A DNA stretch of 63,223 bases from Bryobacterales bacterium. GTDB taxonomy: Bacteria; Acidobacteriota; Terriglobia; Bryobacterales; Bryobacteraceae. Below, piece after piece: positions 36,238-44,953 of this stretch. The notes below the pieces were generated by a model. The model was not told the DNA's origin. It did not search any database and was given only the letters and a program-made list of their open reading frames with translations. Position 1 is the stretch's first letter, and every line of letters starts with the position of its first letter. The position numbers were made by a program, and so were the translations under genes. The stretch covers positions 1-63,223 of the forward strand of contig PMSX01000061.1 of assembly GCA_003167495.1 (NCBI GenBank), read 5' to 3'.

Positions 36238-36951
36238 CTATTTCGGTCTTCTGGCTTCTATATCGCTGCCGATAGGCTTCTCGTCGAATGGCCGGTTGCC
36301 ATAAGGAACGTGAAAGGCGGACCGCTTCACTACGATGCAACCTACCGGACAAACATGCGCGGCCTTATCCGCCGCCTGAAGAGCCGTCTCGTCAAGACGC
36401 CCCTTAGTATCGATATTCAACAGCATCTGGATACCGCGCCCTTCGAAACCGAAAACCGACTTCCCATCCGCGGTTCGCGACGCCCGAATACACCGCGAAC
36501 ACAGAATACAGCGGTTGCGGTCGATGAAGATATCCGGATGCGTGGCATCAATCTTGCGCTTCGGCCAAAGATAGGGCAGCGTAGGCGCTACCATGCCCAG
36601 CCGATAGCCAAGCGCCTGTAACTCGCAGTCGCCGCTCTTCTCACACGACGGGCACACGTGATTACCTTCCACAAACAACATCTCAATCAGTATGCGTCGG
36701 TCTGCATTCAACTCTGCGGTGTTATTTTCCACCACCATGCCGGCAACAGCCGACATCGTGCATGTACTGGCGCGGCGCCCATCGATTTTGCAGGTACACA
36801 TTCGGCAATGCCCCGCCGGTTCAAGATCAGGATGGTAGCAAAGCCGCGGAATATAGATCCCCGCGGCGTCACAAGCTTCCAGAATTGTCTGCCCTTGCGT
36901 AGCCTCCACCTTTTTTCCGTCGACAATGAAAGTAAACCTGTCTTCGCTCAT
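36238..36951 (-). CDS. hoxU: NAD-linked hydrogenase diaphorase subunit HoxU
   Basis: A protein of 237 residues homologous to the N-terminal part of NuoG. The [2Fe-2S] ligands lie in PRLCYHPDLEPAGHCRMCTC and STCTMS; the His/Cys3 [4Fe-4S] motif in NHVCPSCEKSGDCELQ; a further cluster motif in CILCSRCIRAS with CPVGCIV. It carries electrons between HoxF and HoxY. Its start overlaps the hoxF stop (ATGA), and hoxY follows 8 bases after its stop. Confidence 0.95.
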   Translation of the reverse strand: MSEDRFTFIVDGKKVEATQGQTILEACDAAGIYIPRLCYHPDLEPAGHCRMCTCKIDGRRASTCTMSAVAGMVVENNTAELNADRRILIEMLFVEGNHVCPSCEKSGDCELQALGYRLGMVAPTLPYLWPKRKIDATHPDIFIDRNRCILCSRCIRASRTADGKSVFGFEGRGIQMLLNIDTKGRLDETALQAADKAAHVCPVGCIVVKRSAFHVPYGNRPFDEKPIGSDIEARRPK

Positions 36952-38729
36952 GCCTGCTCCCTTTCAACCGTCGTTTTGCTTCCTCGAATGCTGGTTGCCT
37001 CCGCCAATGCATCGCTCAAAGTGACTCGCGCCACAAAGCTCTCGGGCTGCAGCTTCGCTTCGTAAAGCTCTGGAAAGTTGCGCATTGTACTGAGAATCGG
37101 ATTCACCGCCGTCTGGCCGAGGCCGCATCGGCTCATCCGCATAACCGTGTTCGCCAGCGTCTCCAGAGAAGCTACATCGGCAAGCGTGCCGCGCTTCGCC
37201 AGAATTGTTTCCAGTTCTTTTTTCAGGAGTGTCGTGCCCACTCGACAAGGCGTACACCAACCGCACGACTCATCCACGAAGAACTCAGTGAACTGCAGAG
37301 CAACATCCAGTACATCGCGCCCGGGACCGAAAACCATGATCGAGCCACCTGTGGCCAAATCTTCAAACGCAATGCGCCTCCCGAAATCTTTCGGCGCTAC
37401 ACACTGCCCTGACGGTCCTCCCACTTGCACAAATTCGGCGTCGGGAGCTCCCACTTGATCGAGTAACTCGTTCAGCGTGATACCGAAGGCAACCTCATAG
37501 ACACCTGGATCCGCGCAGTCTCCCGAGACACTCAGTAGTTTTGTGCCCGTCGAATCGTGAGTGCCGTAGCGTGTGAACGATTCCGCACCCCGCTCCAAAA
37601 TTCGCGCCGCGCAGGCAAAAGTTTCTACATTATCAACGGCTGTCGGTTGCTGTAGATAGCCGCGCTCGGTGGGGAACGGCGGCCGGTCGCGCGGGGCTCC
37701 GCGTTTACCTTCGAGTGACTCGATCAGTGCCGATTCCTCCCCACAGATATAAGCCCCAGCGCCGAGTTGCATTCGTATCTCGAAATCGAAGTCCGCTAAG
37801 CCGCAGATATTCGAACCAAGCAGACCCAGTTTGCGGCGATTCTCCAACACACGGCTCAGCGACTCCCATAGATAGGCGTACTCGCCGCGCAGATAAACCA
37901 GTCCGTGCCGCGCCCCCAGCGCGTACCCCGCAATCGTCATGCCGTCGAACATCAGGTCCGGAGCCACTGTCAGAAGCACTCGATCCTTAAACGTCCCCGG
38001 TTCGCCTTCGTCGGCATTGCAAACCACATGGTGCCCATCTCCCATCGACTCGCGGCAAAGCCTCCACTTCAGCGCCGTCGGAAATCCAGCCCCGCCCCGC
38101 CCGCGCAGCTTCGACTTCGAGATCTCTTTAATTACGGCCTCAGGCGAAAGAGCAACCGCTGCCCTGACGCCATCGCCAACCTTGGCGCCCTCACGGAAAA
38201 TAATCGGCCCAGCCTGTATGAGACTTGATTCGACTTTCGCATTGCGCAAAACCGAAGGATCGCCATGTTGGCGCAGAGTCGTAACGATGGCCGCAGCGTC
38301 AGCCGCTGAAAGTCCCGTCAACACAGTGTCGTTGATCAGCGCTGCCGGTTCCTGATCCGCCATCCCAATATCGCTGGTCCATTCAAGCGTGAACTCGTTA
38401 TCGGCGGATGTCCCGCCAACCGCTGTACCAGTGGCTTCAGAGAAGGCGCGCTCAATGTCCGCCGCTCCCTTCATGAGCGACACTGGAGTCTTCGACAGGC
38501 GAATGTGAAATCGGCCGCGCGGTGATCGATTCAGAAAAGTGTAGAACGACATCATGTCTTCTACCTCCACTGCGTGCATGCCAAGCCCGGCTGCGATCGT
38601 GCGTACGGCATCATACGAAACATAACCATACCGCCGCTGAACGGTCTGGACAACGTCCATGAGCCTGCTTCGATCGCCGCCGAACTCTGCGACGATCCGA
38701 TCGATTTCCGCTGCCTCTTCAGAAACCAC
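36948..38729 (-). CDS. hoxF: NAD-linked hydrogenase diaphorase subunit HoxF (NuoE-NuoF fusion)
   Basis: A protein of 593 residues, first gene of the hox operon, starting at GTG 38729. Residues 1-150 resemble NuoE (VQTVQRRYGYVSYDAVRTIA), but this part contains no Cys at all, so its [2Fe-2S] site must be absent. Residues from about 180 are NuoF-like: the NADH/FMN site RGRGGAGFPTALKWRL, DEGEPGTFKDR, and the [4Fe-4S] ligands in CGWCTPCRVGT and SRCGLGQTA. It reduces NAD+ with electrons from H2. No separate hoxE gene is present. Confidence 0.95.
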   Translation of the reverse strand: MVSEEAAEIDRIVAEFGGDRSRLMDVVQTVQRRYGYVSYDAVRTIAAGLGMHAVEVEDMMSFYTFLNRSPRGRFHIRLSKTPVSLMKGAADIERAFSEATGTAVGGTSADNEFTLEWTSDIGMADQEPAALINDTVLTGLSAADAAAIVTTLRQHGDPSVLRNAKVESSLIQAGPIIFREGAKVGDGVRAAVALSPEAVIKEISKSKLRGRGGAGFPTALKWRLCRESMGDGHHVVCNADEGEPGTFKDRVLLTVAPDLMFDGMTIAGYALGARHGLVYLRGEYAYLWESLSRVLENRRKLGLLGSNICGLADFDFEIRMQLGAGAYICGEESALIESLEGKRGAPRDRPPFPTERGYLQQPTAVDNVETFACAARILERGAESFTRYGTHDSTGTKLLSVSGDCADPGVYEVAFGITLNELLDQVGAPDAEFVQVGGPSGQCVAPKDFGRRIAFEDLATGGSIMVFGPGRDVLDVALQFTEFFVDESCGWCTPCRVGTTLLKKELETILAKRGTLADVASLETLANTVMRMSRCGLGQTAVNPILSTMRNFPELYEAKLQPESFVARVTLSDALAEATSIRGSKTTVEREQA

Positions 38730-38781
38730 AAAAGCCCTCGCATCCGATATTAACGAAAGACTTTCGACCTGACGCCCGATC

Positions 38782-39222
38782 CTAAAATAAATTCCCCGCC
38801 ACTTGTTCCGCGAGCATCATAATCTTCCTTCGCATTGATTTAACCGTCGCGGCCTTGTCACTGGCGCTCACCTGAATCACAAACGCCTGATTCCGCACTC
38901 GGCTCACCACTTTCTCCGCAATCTGCCCCCCAGCTCCCAAACTGCAGGCAAAAGCTTCGTTGCCGATCGCCGTCAGCGGCACAACCTCCCGCCCTCCCTC
39001 ACACGCACTCTCCGCAAAATGCGCAAACTCACTCGCAGCCGTTAGCTTACTCACTTCAACCGTCAACTCCGCCTCCGCGCCCGCAAACCGGCAAGTAAAT
39101 CCGGCATTCTTCTCCGAGTGAGTCACTGAAGCTTGCACTTCACCGATTGCCCCGCGCGCTGTCGCCGTGTTCAGCACCGGACAGCTAATCCCTCCGGCAA
39201 ACAGCAACAATAGGTGGATCAA
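38782..39222 (-). CDS. Secreted protein, unknown function, possible lipoprotein
   Basis: A protein of 146 residues with a hydrophobic start ending in a lipobox-like FAGGISC. The start is a TTG overlapping the stop (TGA) of the FG-GAP protein upstream, so it is translated with it. The rest is Ala/Val/Glu-rich with Cys residues (FTCRFAG, ESACEGG, FACSLGAG) that could form disulfides. I know no family. It is the last gene of the three-gene unit from 43255 to 38782. Confidence 0.6.
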   Translation of the reverse strand: MIHLLLLFAGGISCPVLNTATARGAIGEVQASVTHSEKNAGFTCRFAGAEAELTVEVSKLTAASEFAHFAESACEGGREVVPLTAIGNEAFACSLGAGGQIAEKVVSRVRNQAFVIQVSASDKAATVKSMRRKIMMLAEQVAGNLF

Positions 39223-41078
39223 GCTGACCTTTTCGCCGGTTTAAGCTCTTCCGCCTTCAGAATCTTGCCGCCCTCCTGAATCACGTAAAGCCGGTTCACA
39301 TCCAAGTCTTTCAACTGATCCACTTGCCCGCTCAACCAGCGGATCTCCACCATATCCACTTTGGCCGCATCCTCTAAACCGAAATGCATCCGCAGATCGT
39401 TTTGCGAAAAATAACTCCCGCCGCTGCGCAATTCATCCATTTGTATCAGCGGTTTCGCGGCATCCGCCTTCGTCTTCGCCGTTACAATCACTCGCGTGCC
39501 AATGCCCGAGCGGTTTGACTTCACCCCTACGAGCTTAATCTTGATCCACTTCCGATTCAGCGTCGAATCGCAGCGCAACAACTGCGGAATCGCGTTCACG
39601 CAATTCACCGCAATATCCATCACGCCGTCATTATTGTAATCGCCAAACGCACACCCGCGCGCCGGTGCGTTTTCCATAATCCCCGGCCCGCCTTTTTCCG
39701 TCACCTCCTCGAACCTCCCATTCTGTAGGTTGCGATAGAGGTACTTATGCTCGGCGTATTTTAAATCCGCTTTTGATTTATCCACCTCCGGATAAACGTG
39801 CCCGTTTGACATCAATATGTCCAACCATCCGTCGTTGTCCATATCGAAAAACCCAACCCCCCACCCCAACAACCGCGTGTTCACGCCAATGCCGCTCGGA
39901 TACGTCCTGTCTTCAAACGTCGCATCTCCCAAATTGGTATAAAGCGAATCCGTATCGCCGGCGAAATTTGTTTTCACCACATCCAGGTTGCCATCGCGGT
40001 TATAGTCTCCTATGGAAACTCCCATGCCCGCCTGTGGTTTTCCTTCGGGAGACAAAGCCGCGCCCGATTCAATCGCGATGTCCTTGAACGTACCGTCCTT
40101 CTGGTTTTGATACAGCGTGGCCGTGCTCGAATCGTTAGCCACATAAATGTCCGGCCAACCGTCATTATCAAGGTCAGAAGCCGCCACACTCAGTCCGTAA
40201 GTGCCCGCGGTATTCCAGATCCCAGCTTTCTCACTCACGTCAGTGAATGTGCCATCGCCATTGTTGTGATACAGAATGTTCTTGCCGCCCGGCAAACCCG
40301 GCGGCCCGCACGCCACCAGCAGCCCCTTGTATGTGCATGGACCGGCCTCCGGCGGCGGCGCCGTCTTCAAATCGAACTCGACGTAGTTAGCCACAAACAA
40401 ATCCAGATGGCCGTCTTTGTCGTAATCCACAAACGTGCAGCCCGTATTCCAACGCGTTTTCGGACCCGGCTGCTGCAAACCCGCCTTTTCCGTAACATCG
40501 CTAAACGTGCCGTCTCCGTTATTGCGATACAGCGCATTCTGTCCGTAATAGCTGACAAACAAATCGTCATTCCCGTCGTTGTCGTAATCTCCCACACAAC
40601 ATGCTTGTCCCCAACCCGTGCGGTGCTCCAAACCCGAGCCCTTTGTCACGTCGCTGAATGTCCCGTCACGATTGTTCTTGAACAAATGGCAGCGCGGCTC
40701 TTGGTCTTTCGCAAAACCCTCCAACCGCCAGCCATTCACCATAAAAATGTCTAGCCAGCCATCGTTATCGTAGTCGTAAAACGCCAGTCCGCAGCCCGTC
40801 GTTTCCAGCAGAAACTTGTTCTTGCCCTCGCCGCCATATATAGTCTTTACCGCCAGACCCGACTCTTTCACCACATCCACAAAACTAATCCCCAGCGGTG
40901 TTCCCTCAATGGGAGACTTCGGCCCTTTCGGCGCGGGCATCGCCTTCGCGTTGTAACTCCGCTCCGTCGGTCCAGGCAGTTGAATCTGCTGTCCCGCCAC
41001 TGCCAGCAAATCCGCAAATGGTAGCACTAGCGCGGAGCGGCTCAGCGAACGCACAAAATGGCGGCGATTCCGGTTCAA
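39219..41078 (-). CDS. FG-GAP/VCBS repeat protein with ASPIC/UnbV domain (CRTAC1-like)
   Basis: A protein of 619 residues with an N-terminal Tat-like signal (NRNRRHFVRSLSRSALVLPF). About seven FG-GAP repeats with calcium-binding DxDxDG loops follow (YDYDNDGWLDIFMVNGW, GDYDNDGNDDLFVSYYG, VDYDKDGHLDLFVANYV, SDLDNDGWPDIYVAND), giving a beta-propeller. The C-terminus has the ASPIC/UnbV domain (SNRSGIGTRVIV, WLSGQVDQLKDLDVNRLYVI). Such proteins are extracytoplasmic; the role is unknown. It lies 20 bases after a multihaem-TPR gene, a pairing frequent in Acidobacteria. Confidence 0.9.
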   Translation of the reverse strand: MNRNRRHFVRSLSRSALVLPFADLLAVAGQQIQLPGPTERSYNAKAMPAPKGPKSPIEGTPLGISFVDVVKESGLAVKTIYGGEGKNKFLLETTGCGLAFYDYDNDGWLDIFMVNGWRLEGFAKDQEPRCHLFKNNRDGTFSDVTKGSGLEHRTGWGQACCVGDYDNDGNDDLFVSYYGQNALYRNNGDGTFSDVTEKAGLQQPGPKTRWNTGCTFVDYDKDGHLDLFVANYVEFDLKTAPPPEAGPCTYKGLLVACGPPGLPGGKNILYHNNGDGTFTDVSEKAGIWNTAGTYGLSVAASDLDNDGWPDIYVANDSSTATLYQNQKDGTFKDIAIESGAALSPEGKPQAGMGVSIGDYNRDGNLDVVKTNFAGDTDSLYTNLGDATFEDRTYPSGIGVNTRLLGWGVGFFDMDNDGWLDILMSNGHVYPEVDKSKADLKYAEHKYLYRNLQNGRFEEVTEKGGPGIMENAPARGCAFGDYNNDGVMDIAVNCVNAIPQLLRCDSTLNRKWIKIKLVGVKSNRSGIGTRVIVTAKTKADAAKPLIQMDELRSGGSYFSQNDLRMHFGLEDAAKVDMVEIRWLSGQVDQLKDLDVNRLYVIQEGGKILKAEELKPAKRSA

Positions 41079-41098
41079 TATAGTATTCCTTTCGGCTA

Positions 41099-43255
41099 TT
41101 ATTTCTTAGCAATCGCCCCATCGGCCGGCAACTCTTCATGCACATGCCACGGCGAGCTCTCTATCGAAATCTCGGGATGCTTACGCAAGAAATCCAGCGA
41201 GTAAGTGGGCGCACCCGGATCAATCTGCTTTGTCGCAAACAGCGCCGCCTGTTCCGCTGCTTTCTGTTTCATCCCCATGCGCCGGTAAATCACCGCCAGA
41301 TTGTAATGCGCTGCTAAGTCATCCGGTTCAATTCCTTGCAACGCTTCGAATGTTGCTCGCGCCTCATCGTAACGATGGCACTGATAGTAAGAGATGCCCA
41401 ACTCCCGCCGCGCGTCAATCGACATCGGATATTGCTTTACGACTTCCTCAAAGTCCGCAATCTCCGCGTCTGAATTCCCCGCGCGCCGCTCCACCAATCC
41501 AAAGTAATAAAGAGCCCGCGCATTCCCGGCGCTCAACTCCATCGCTTTATCCAGATAAGGGCGCGCTTCCGCATATTTCTCCCATTGGATATCAGTCAAT
41601 GCAAGGTTGATATAACCATCCGCATAATCCGGCCGCAGTTGCACAACTTTCTGGAAAGCCGCGAACGCATCGGAGTATTGCAATTGGTCCAGATACGTAA
41701 TCCCTAGATTGTTCCAACGCATCCAATCGGGGTTATCCCGAGCATCCGTCACGCCCGCCGAATTCTTGCCTAGGTTGAATGTGCGGCTGCGCGCGCCCAA
41801 TTCCACAACCGGATACGCTGGATGATCCAATCCCAACACATTATTCAGGTAACTCTGCCGCAAGTGCCTGTAATTCACTCGCGCGCTAAAAGTAAGTGGG
41901 CCTTTCGCATCCGCCGGAATGCGAAACCGGTACCGAACCAGCGCCGAACGCCCCGCTTGAATTGTGTTGTCGTAAGCAACCGAATGAATCGTCCAAACTT
42001 TGTGGTTATCCACGAACTCGCCTGTCGCATTTACTGGCCGGTTGGTGAAACTATGGGCGCGCTCGTCAATCGTGCCGTCTGGATTCAGAAACCCGCTACG
42101 ATAAAACGTCCTTCCCGTCGCATCCCGCACGCTAAATTCCACCCATGCTTCATAGAGATCGCGCACTTCTGGAATCAGCGAATGGCCAATATTCTTGTTT
42201 TGAATGATCACCATCGTCTCAATGGTTTCATCCGGCGAAATCGTGAATGGCACCGAACCCAAAGGCCCTACCACTTCATCCGTCTTAGGTTTCCGGATCG
42301 CGAAAAAATCAACGTTCAAATACTGTCCCGATTTCAAAAACTCCTCGGTCTTGGCCAACTGCTCATCAAAGCCATAGTAAAAAGGAACAGCCGTGTTGCC
42401 CGCCAGCCAGCGATGCGAAACAAATGTACCCTTCTTCGCGCCATCTTCCTGCAGCGTGGGAATCATTCGCCGCATGTGGCAGTTCTGACAAGTTTGAACA
42501 TCGGCCGAATAGAACGTCAGCGGAGTCCGCTTCGAAAATTTAGAGTTCTGCCATTCGTCGTAAACCGTAAATGCCCGAATCCATTTGTAGCCATTCAACG
42601 GGTTCGGCAGGTTCGCCTTATGGCAAGCGGAACAGAATTCCGGCGTACGGTAGAAATCCTGCATCACAGCCTTGGCATGCCGCTCAGGATGCGCCCTGAT
42701 TTCCGCGTCCGGAACCTCGCCAGGAACGCGCTTACCGTTTTCATCCACCATCACGGCCGGAACACCCATCACGTAACTCCCATTGCCCAAAGTCGGTTGC
42801 ACTCGTTGAATAGAGTGGCAAGTCGTACAGGTGAGACCATCCTGATCGAAGCTGCGGTCCACTTGCGAATCCTTCGTTAAACCGCCGCCAACAACGGCAA
42901 TCGGGTTATGGCAGCTGTCACAATGCCGCGTAAACTGAATGCCCTTGGTATCGCGCAAGATGTTCACGCTGGTGCGGTAAAACGGCGTTCGGAACGAATT
43001 CGAATGTAAAGATTGCCGCCACTGACTGTACGCCTCGGCATGGCAGCGTCCACAATAGTCCGCAGTCGGAAAGGCGTTCGGCGAAATGAACCCTCCACCC
43101 TCAGTCGCCGCATTCCCCGGCGCGGAGAGCCTATCTCCCCCAAAGGCGAAATCGTACGTTTCCCGAATCTTTTTGTCGTACGCGTCCTGTGCACACGCTA
43201 ACCCGCTCACCGCGAGCATTAGCATGCCAATCCGGCGTTCGACGAAGAACCTCAT
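41099..43255 (-). CDS. Secreted multihaem cytochrome c with TPR domain
   Basis: A protein of 718 residues with a signal peptide (residues 1-23). Five CxxCH motifs lie in the first 270 residues: CGRCH, CDSCH, CTTCH, CSACH and CQNCH, like the cytochrome c-554/NrfB class. A beta-rich region follows, then TPR repeats from about residue 510 (WNNLGITYLDQLQYSDAFAAF, ALYYFGLVERRAGNSDAEI). It should transfer electrons in the periplasm and bind partners through the TPRs. It is the first gene of the unit with the FG-GAP protein and the small lipoprotein. Confidence 0.9.
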   Translation of the reverse strand: MRFFVERRIGMLMLAVSGLACAQDAYDKKIRETYDFAFGGDRLSAPGNAATEGGGFISPNAFPTADYCGRCHAEAYSQWRQSLHSNSFRTPFYRTSVNILRDTKGIQFTRHCDSCHNPIAVVGGGLTKDSQVDRSFDQDGLTCTTCHSIQRVQPTLGNGSYVMGVPAVMVDENGKRVPGEVPDAEIRAHPERHAKAVMQDFYRTPEFCSACHKANLPNPLNGYKWIRAFTVYDEWQNSKFSKRTPLTFYSADVQTCQNCHMRRMIPTLQEDGAKKGTFVSHRWLAGNTAVPFYYGFDEQLAKTEEFLKSGQYLNVDFFAIRKPKTDEVVGPLGSVPFTISPDETIETMVIIQNKNIGHSLIPEVRDLYEAWVEFSVRDATGRTFYRSGFLNPDGTIDERAHSFTNRPVNATGEFVDNHKVWTIHSVAYDNTIQAGRSALVRYRFRIPADAKGPLTFSARVNYRHLRQSYLNNVLGLDHPAYPVVELGARSRTFNLGKNSAGVTDARDNPDWMRWNNLGITYLDQLQYSDAFAAFQKVVQLRPDYADGYINLALTDIQWEKYAEARPYLDKAMELSAGNARALYYFGLVERRAGNSDAEIADFEEVVKQYPMSIDARRELGISYYQCHRYDEARATFEALQGIEPDDLAAHYNLAVIYRRMGMKQKAAEQAALFATKQIDPGAPTYSLDFLRKHPEISIESSPWHVHEELPADGAIAKK

Positions 43256-43305
43256 GCCGCTCTAACCTCTATTCACTAATGTTCGCACGATTGCTCCCCG
43301 TTGTT

Positions 43306-43966
43306 TTACCGATAAACGACGCACCCTCGCTCCTCAAGCTCCGCCATCCAACCCGGCACCGGGAGAGTTTCTACCCACCGCAAATCAATCTTCTCCAACC
43401 GCGGCAGCAACGCAAGACACTCCGGCAGCGAAGCCAAGGGATTCCCGCAAATCGATCTGCCGCAACTCCCTCAACTCTCCCACTGCCTCTGGCAACGTAG
43501 CCAACTTGTTGTTTCTCAGATGAAGTTCCCTCAACCGCGATAACTGGCCAATCGAATCCGGCATCGATGTCAGTAGATTGTCAGTTACCCTCAGCTCAAT
43601 CAAACCCGCCATCTCACAGACACATTCAGGAAAACAAACAAACTCATTCCCGCTGATGTTCAGATATCGCAGCTTCTTCAAACGCGCCAGCGCTTCCGGC
43701 AATGAGCTCAGCCGGTTGTCATGCAAGTAAAGAAAATCGCTAAGAAGCTCGATCTCACCCAGCACCTCCGGCACACTCGTCAACTGATTGTGCCCTAGAT
43801 CCAGCATCCGCAGCCTTCTCAGTTCGCCGATCCTCTCTGAGACCTCACACAGCCCATTGTCGGCCAGCACCAGAGTCTCAAGCTCCGTCTGTGCCCACAC
43901 TGAGTCCGGCACTTGCCCCAGCCCTTTCTTCCAGAGGTTCAAATGTTGCCCCGAAAGACTCGGCAT
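43306..43966 (-). pseudogene. Leucine-rich-repeat protein, frame shifted near its C-terminus
   Basis: The frame from ATG 43966 encodes repeats such as LRMLDLGHNQLTSVPEVLGE, LRYLNISGNEFVCFPECV and LRELHLRNNKLATLPEAVGE, typical of short bacterial LRR proteins. After LRQIDLR (about 43446) it becomes unrelated and stops at 43385. The next frame continues the repeat perfectly: NPLASLPECLALLPRLEKI, then DLRWVETLPVPGWMAEL, ending at 43306. The 661-base span is two bases short of a whole number of codons, at a G-run (GCGGGAAT) where five Gs would restore the frame. So a 2-base loss, real or from sequencing, broke the gene; restored, it would give 220 residues. Confidence 0.8.
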
Positions 43967-43969
43967 AAC

Positions 43970-44902
43970 TCACATATACTTCAAGCTTTGACTCACCAAC
44001 TCCTCTGTCCCCTGAAATGGATCACCCGAGCCGGTATCGAACTCCATCGAAAAGTAACCCTTGTACCCATTCGCCCGCGCCACCGCAAACATCCGCGCCA
44101 CATCCACCCGGTAAACCTCGCCCTTCTGAGTCCGCAACACGTCCTTCACATGACTCATGTTGTAAGCATGCTGAAACATCGCGCTCACCGCCTTCTCGTT
44201 GTACGCGGCATCGTGCCCTCTCAGTGAATTGCCAAAATCAGGCAGCGCGCGAAGATAAGGGCTACTCACCTTGCTCACAACCTCCACAATGAAGAAAGGA
44301 TCTTCCGCTCCCGGACTGTCGTTCTCTAGGTTGACCACGACGTCCCTTTGCGACCCATAATCAGCCAAACGCCCCAGACTTTCAACCGCATTCGGAACAT
44401 TGGGAGTCGCGCCCTTAGCTGTTCTGAGGTGCTGCCGCACACTCGGAGAGCCAACCGCAACTGCCACATCGATCCACCGCCGCCCATACGCCACAGCCTC
44501 GTCCCGAATCCCTTTGTCCGAGTGCCCGAAGTCCCGGCCCCCAAGCCCCAGATCCACCATATGAGAGCCGGCAGCTTCTACCGCCGCTCGGAACTCCGTC
44601 AGATACGCAGGCTCTGTCGAACTCAGATGATCTCCCAACGGATTGATATTGTGAACACCGAAGCGTTTCGCAATCATCGCGGGAAACTCCTTCAGATCCA
44701 TGCCGGCCACGCTTTTGTCCCGCGCCGGATTCGTTGGACTATCAATAAGAGTCCGAAACGGATAGGAGGTCACCGCAAGCCTCTGCCGCGCCTCCGTCGG
44801 AAACGAGACCTGTGGCCCCCCGGGCGCCCTCGCCATCAATGGCACAGCCGCCACTTGCAAGAACGCTCGACGCGAAAACGGGTTTATATCAACCTTGGGC
44901 AT
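43970..44902 (-). CDS. Tat-exported TIM-barrel protein (xylose isomerase-like)
   Basis: A protein of 310 residues with a twin-arginine signal (SRRAFLQVAAVPLMARAPGG). The rest resembles sugar phosphate isomerase/epimerases of the AP-endonuclease-2 fold: FGVHNINPLGDH, FGHSDKGIRDEAVAYGRRW, VVNLENDSPGAED (metal-binding Glu), ALPDFGNSLRGHDA, MSHVKDVL and GYKGYFSMEFDTGSGDPF. Its substrate is unknown. It lies 3 bases upstream of the LRR gene on the same strand, so the two may be one unit. Confidence 0.82.
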   Translation of the reverse strand: MPKVDINPFSRRAFLQVAAVPLMARAPGGPQVSFPTEARQRLAVTSYPFRTLIDSPTNPARDKSVAGMDLKEFPAMIAKRFGVHNINPLGDHLSSTEPAYLTEFRAAVEAAGSHMVDLGLGGRDFGHSDKGIRDEAVAYGRRWIDVAVAVGSPSVRQHLRTAKGATPNVPNAVESLGRLADYGSQRDVVVNLENDSPGAEDPFFIVEVVSKVSSPYLRALPDFGNSLRGHDAAYNEKAVSAMFQHAYNMSHVKDVLRTQKGEVYRVDVARMFAVARANGYKGYFSMEFDTGSGDPFQGTEELVSQSLKYM

Positions 44903-44953
44903 TTGATCCTATCCGGATCATTGTACCGAAGCCCAAAGATACTGGAGCGGCAC

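Noticed and set aside
41822..42880. 352-codon plus-strand open frame
   Set aside because: Antisense to the multihaem cytochrome, whose five CxxCH motifs identify the real strand.
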